This document shows, piece after piece, positions 21,220 to 21,808 of a stretch of DNA of 21,808 nt. A program made the position numbers and the translations under genes. The stretch is taken from positions 1 through 21,808 of the forward strand of contig JALNVI010000046.1 of NCBI GenBank assembly GCA_023231425.1. Reading direction: 5' to 3'. Positions within the stretch are counted from its first letter, which is position 1. Each line of letters starts with the position of its first letter. This DNA comes from Desulforhopalus sp. Its GTDB lineage: Bacteria > Desulfobacterota > Desulfobulbia > Desulfobulbales > Desulfocapsaceae. The notes beneath the pieces were generated by a model. The model was not told the DNA's origin and searched no databases. It saw only the letters and a program-made list of their open reading frames with translations.

Positions 21220-21808
21220 CTACTTTTCCTCTTCCTGCAGATTTTTTTTTACATAAAAGAGCGAAGGAAAAACACGCGGTAAGCACAGTGAATTGTGGCA
21301 GGAATACAGAAAAAGATAATCGACATAATCCGTTAGAGTATCGCCATTTTTTCAGTGCTCTTCTCCATCTTCCCCCGTCAAGTTGATCAATCAGATTCAA
21401 GTCCAGAACCCTTCACATCTTTGACACGGCGCAACAGGTCCTGCCCTTTCTTTTCCGGGTTGTTGCAAGTGCGGCATCCGCAGAATTTAAAGTTTCATCT
21501 GTTACCACTTTTCGCCACAAAAACCAACACAATATCAAAGGAAAATTCATTGAATTATGACAGCTTATTATTCAGACCCTAAAACTAATACAGATGCTGA
21601 TCTTTAAGCTTTACCTGAGTGGAGGAAATGTACACGAGCGGGGGAAGAGAATAAAGATCCCGTTTATGGGCATATCTGGGGGAAAAGAGGGAATGTATAA
21701 AAACAGAACGATATCGATCTCTCAAACCACACGAACATTGGGATATTAATGTCTCCTCTCTCAATATCTGCGGTACTTTTTTCTCTTCGCTGTATATTCG
21801 AAGTTTGC
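21220..21808. other. No supportable gene
   Basis: This 589-bp stretch upstream of the fusion gene contains only short frames. A minus-strand frame stays open from the edge to about 21587 without recognisable motifs, and a plus-strand ATG near 21750 (MSPLSISAVLFSLRC...) runs off the edge. Neither has enough support to call. The promoter of the fusion gene should lie near its right-hand start, but I cannot pick it out. Confidence 0.5.

Noticed and set aside
21587..21808. Minus-strand frame open to the window edge
   Set aside because: About 70 codons without any recognisable motif; too little to distinguish from chance.

Overview
The window looks like a chromosomal stretch of an anaerobic, sulfur-metabolising member of the Desulfobacterota, possibly Desulfobulbales. 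This is inferred from gene content: an AprA/AprB-like flavoprotein-ferredoxin pair, an LUD-domain protein, two TauE/SafE permeases, a sigma-54-controlled two-component locus and a PEP/pyruvate-binding-domain protein without the usual synthase barrel. No rRNA, tRNA, CRISPR array or replication origin was seen.

Layout. (1) 1-2810 is a mobile and repeat-rich accessory zone. It holds an IS30-family transposase cut by the window edge, an AT-rich orphan gene (444 aa, one N-terminal membrane helix, glycine-rich C-terminal half), copy 1 of a dispersed repeat, and a broken 5' fragment of a REP-associated Y1 transposase. (2) 2810-6543 is a plus-strand redox cluster: a small exported protein, a 2x[4Fe-4S] ferredoxin, a ferric-reductase-like membrane cytochrome, a Tat-exported FAD protein and an LUD-domain protein. 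(3) 6573-9196 (minus) encodes a soluble PAS histidine kinase and an NtrC-type sigma-54 activator with a TGATG start-stop overlap. (4) 9439-17419 (plus) begins with a consensus -24/-12 promoter, preceded by two copies of TTGTTACCnnnnnnTTACAT. Seven genes follow: a predicted HTH protein of unknown family, a membrane histidine kinase, a stand-alone receiver, a two-repeat TauE/SafE permease, an unknown two-helix membrane protein, the PEP-synthase-like protein, and a second stand-alone receiver. (5) 17410-19289 holds an ArsR-family repressor gene and a second TauE/SafE permease gene on the minus strand. The permease gene is flanked by two inverted copies of the dispersed repeat, each with six 18-bp tandem units. 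(6) 19306-21219 (minus) encodes a methyltransferase/ATP-grasp fusion. 21220-21808 shows no supportable gene.

How the parts may work together. The divergent kinase/activator pair probably switches on the seven-gene operon through the sigma-54 promoter. That operon encodes a second kinase and two output-less receivers, so a second, post-translational signalling layer probably acts on the permease and/or the PEP-synthase-like protein. This operon is the best candidate for a poorly described system here. The other notable structure is the repeat family: its same end lies at or just past the 3' end of two genes, and one copy supplies a gene's stop codon. Statements about regulation and physiology are inferences from layout and motifs.
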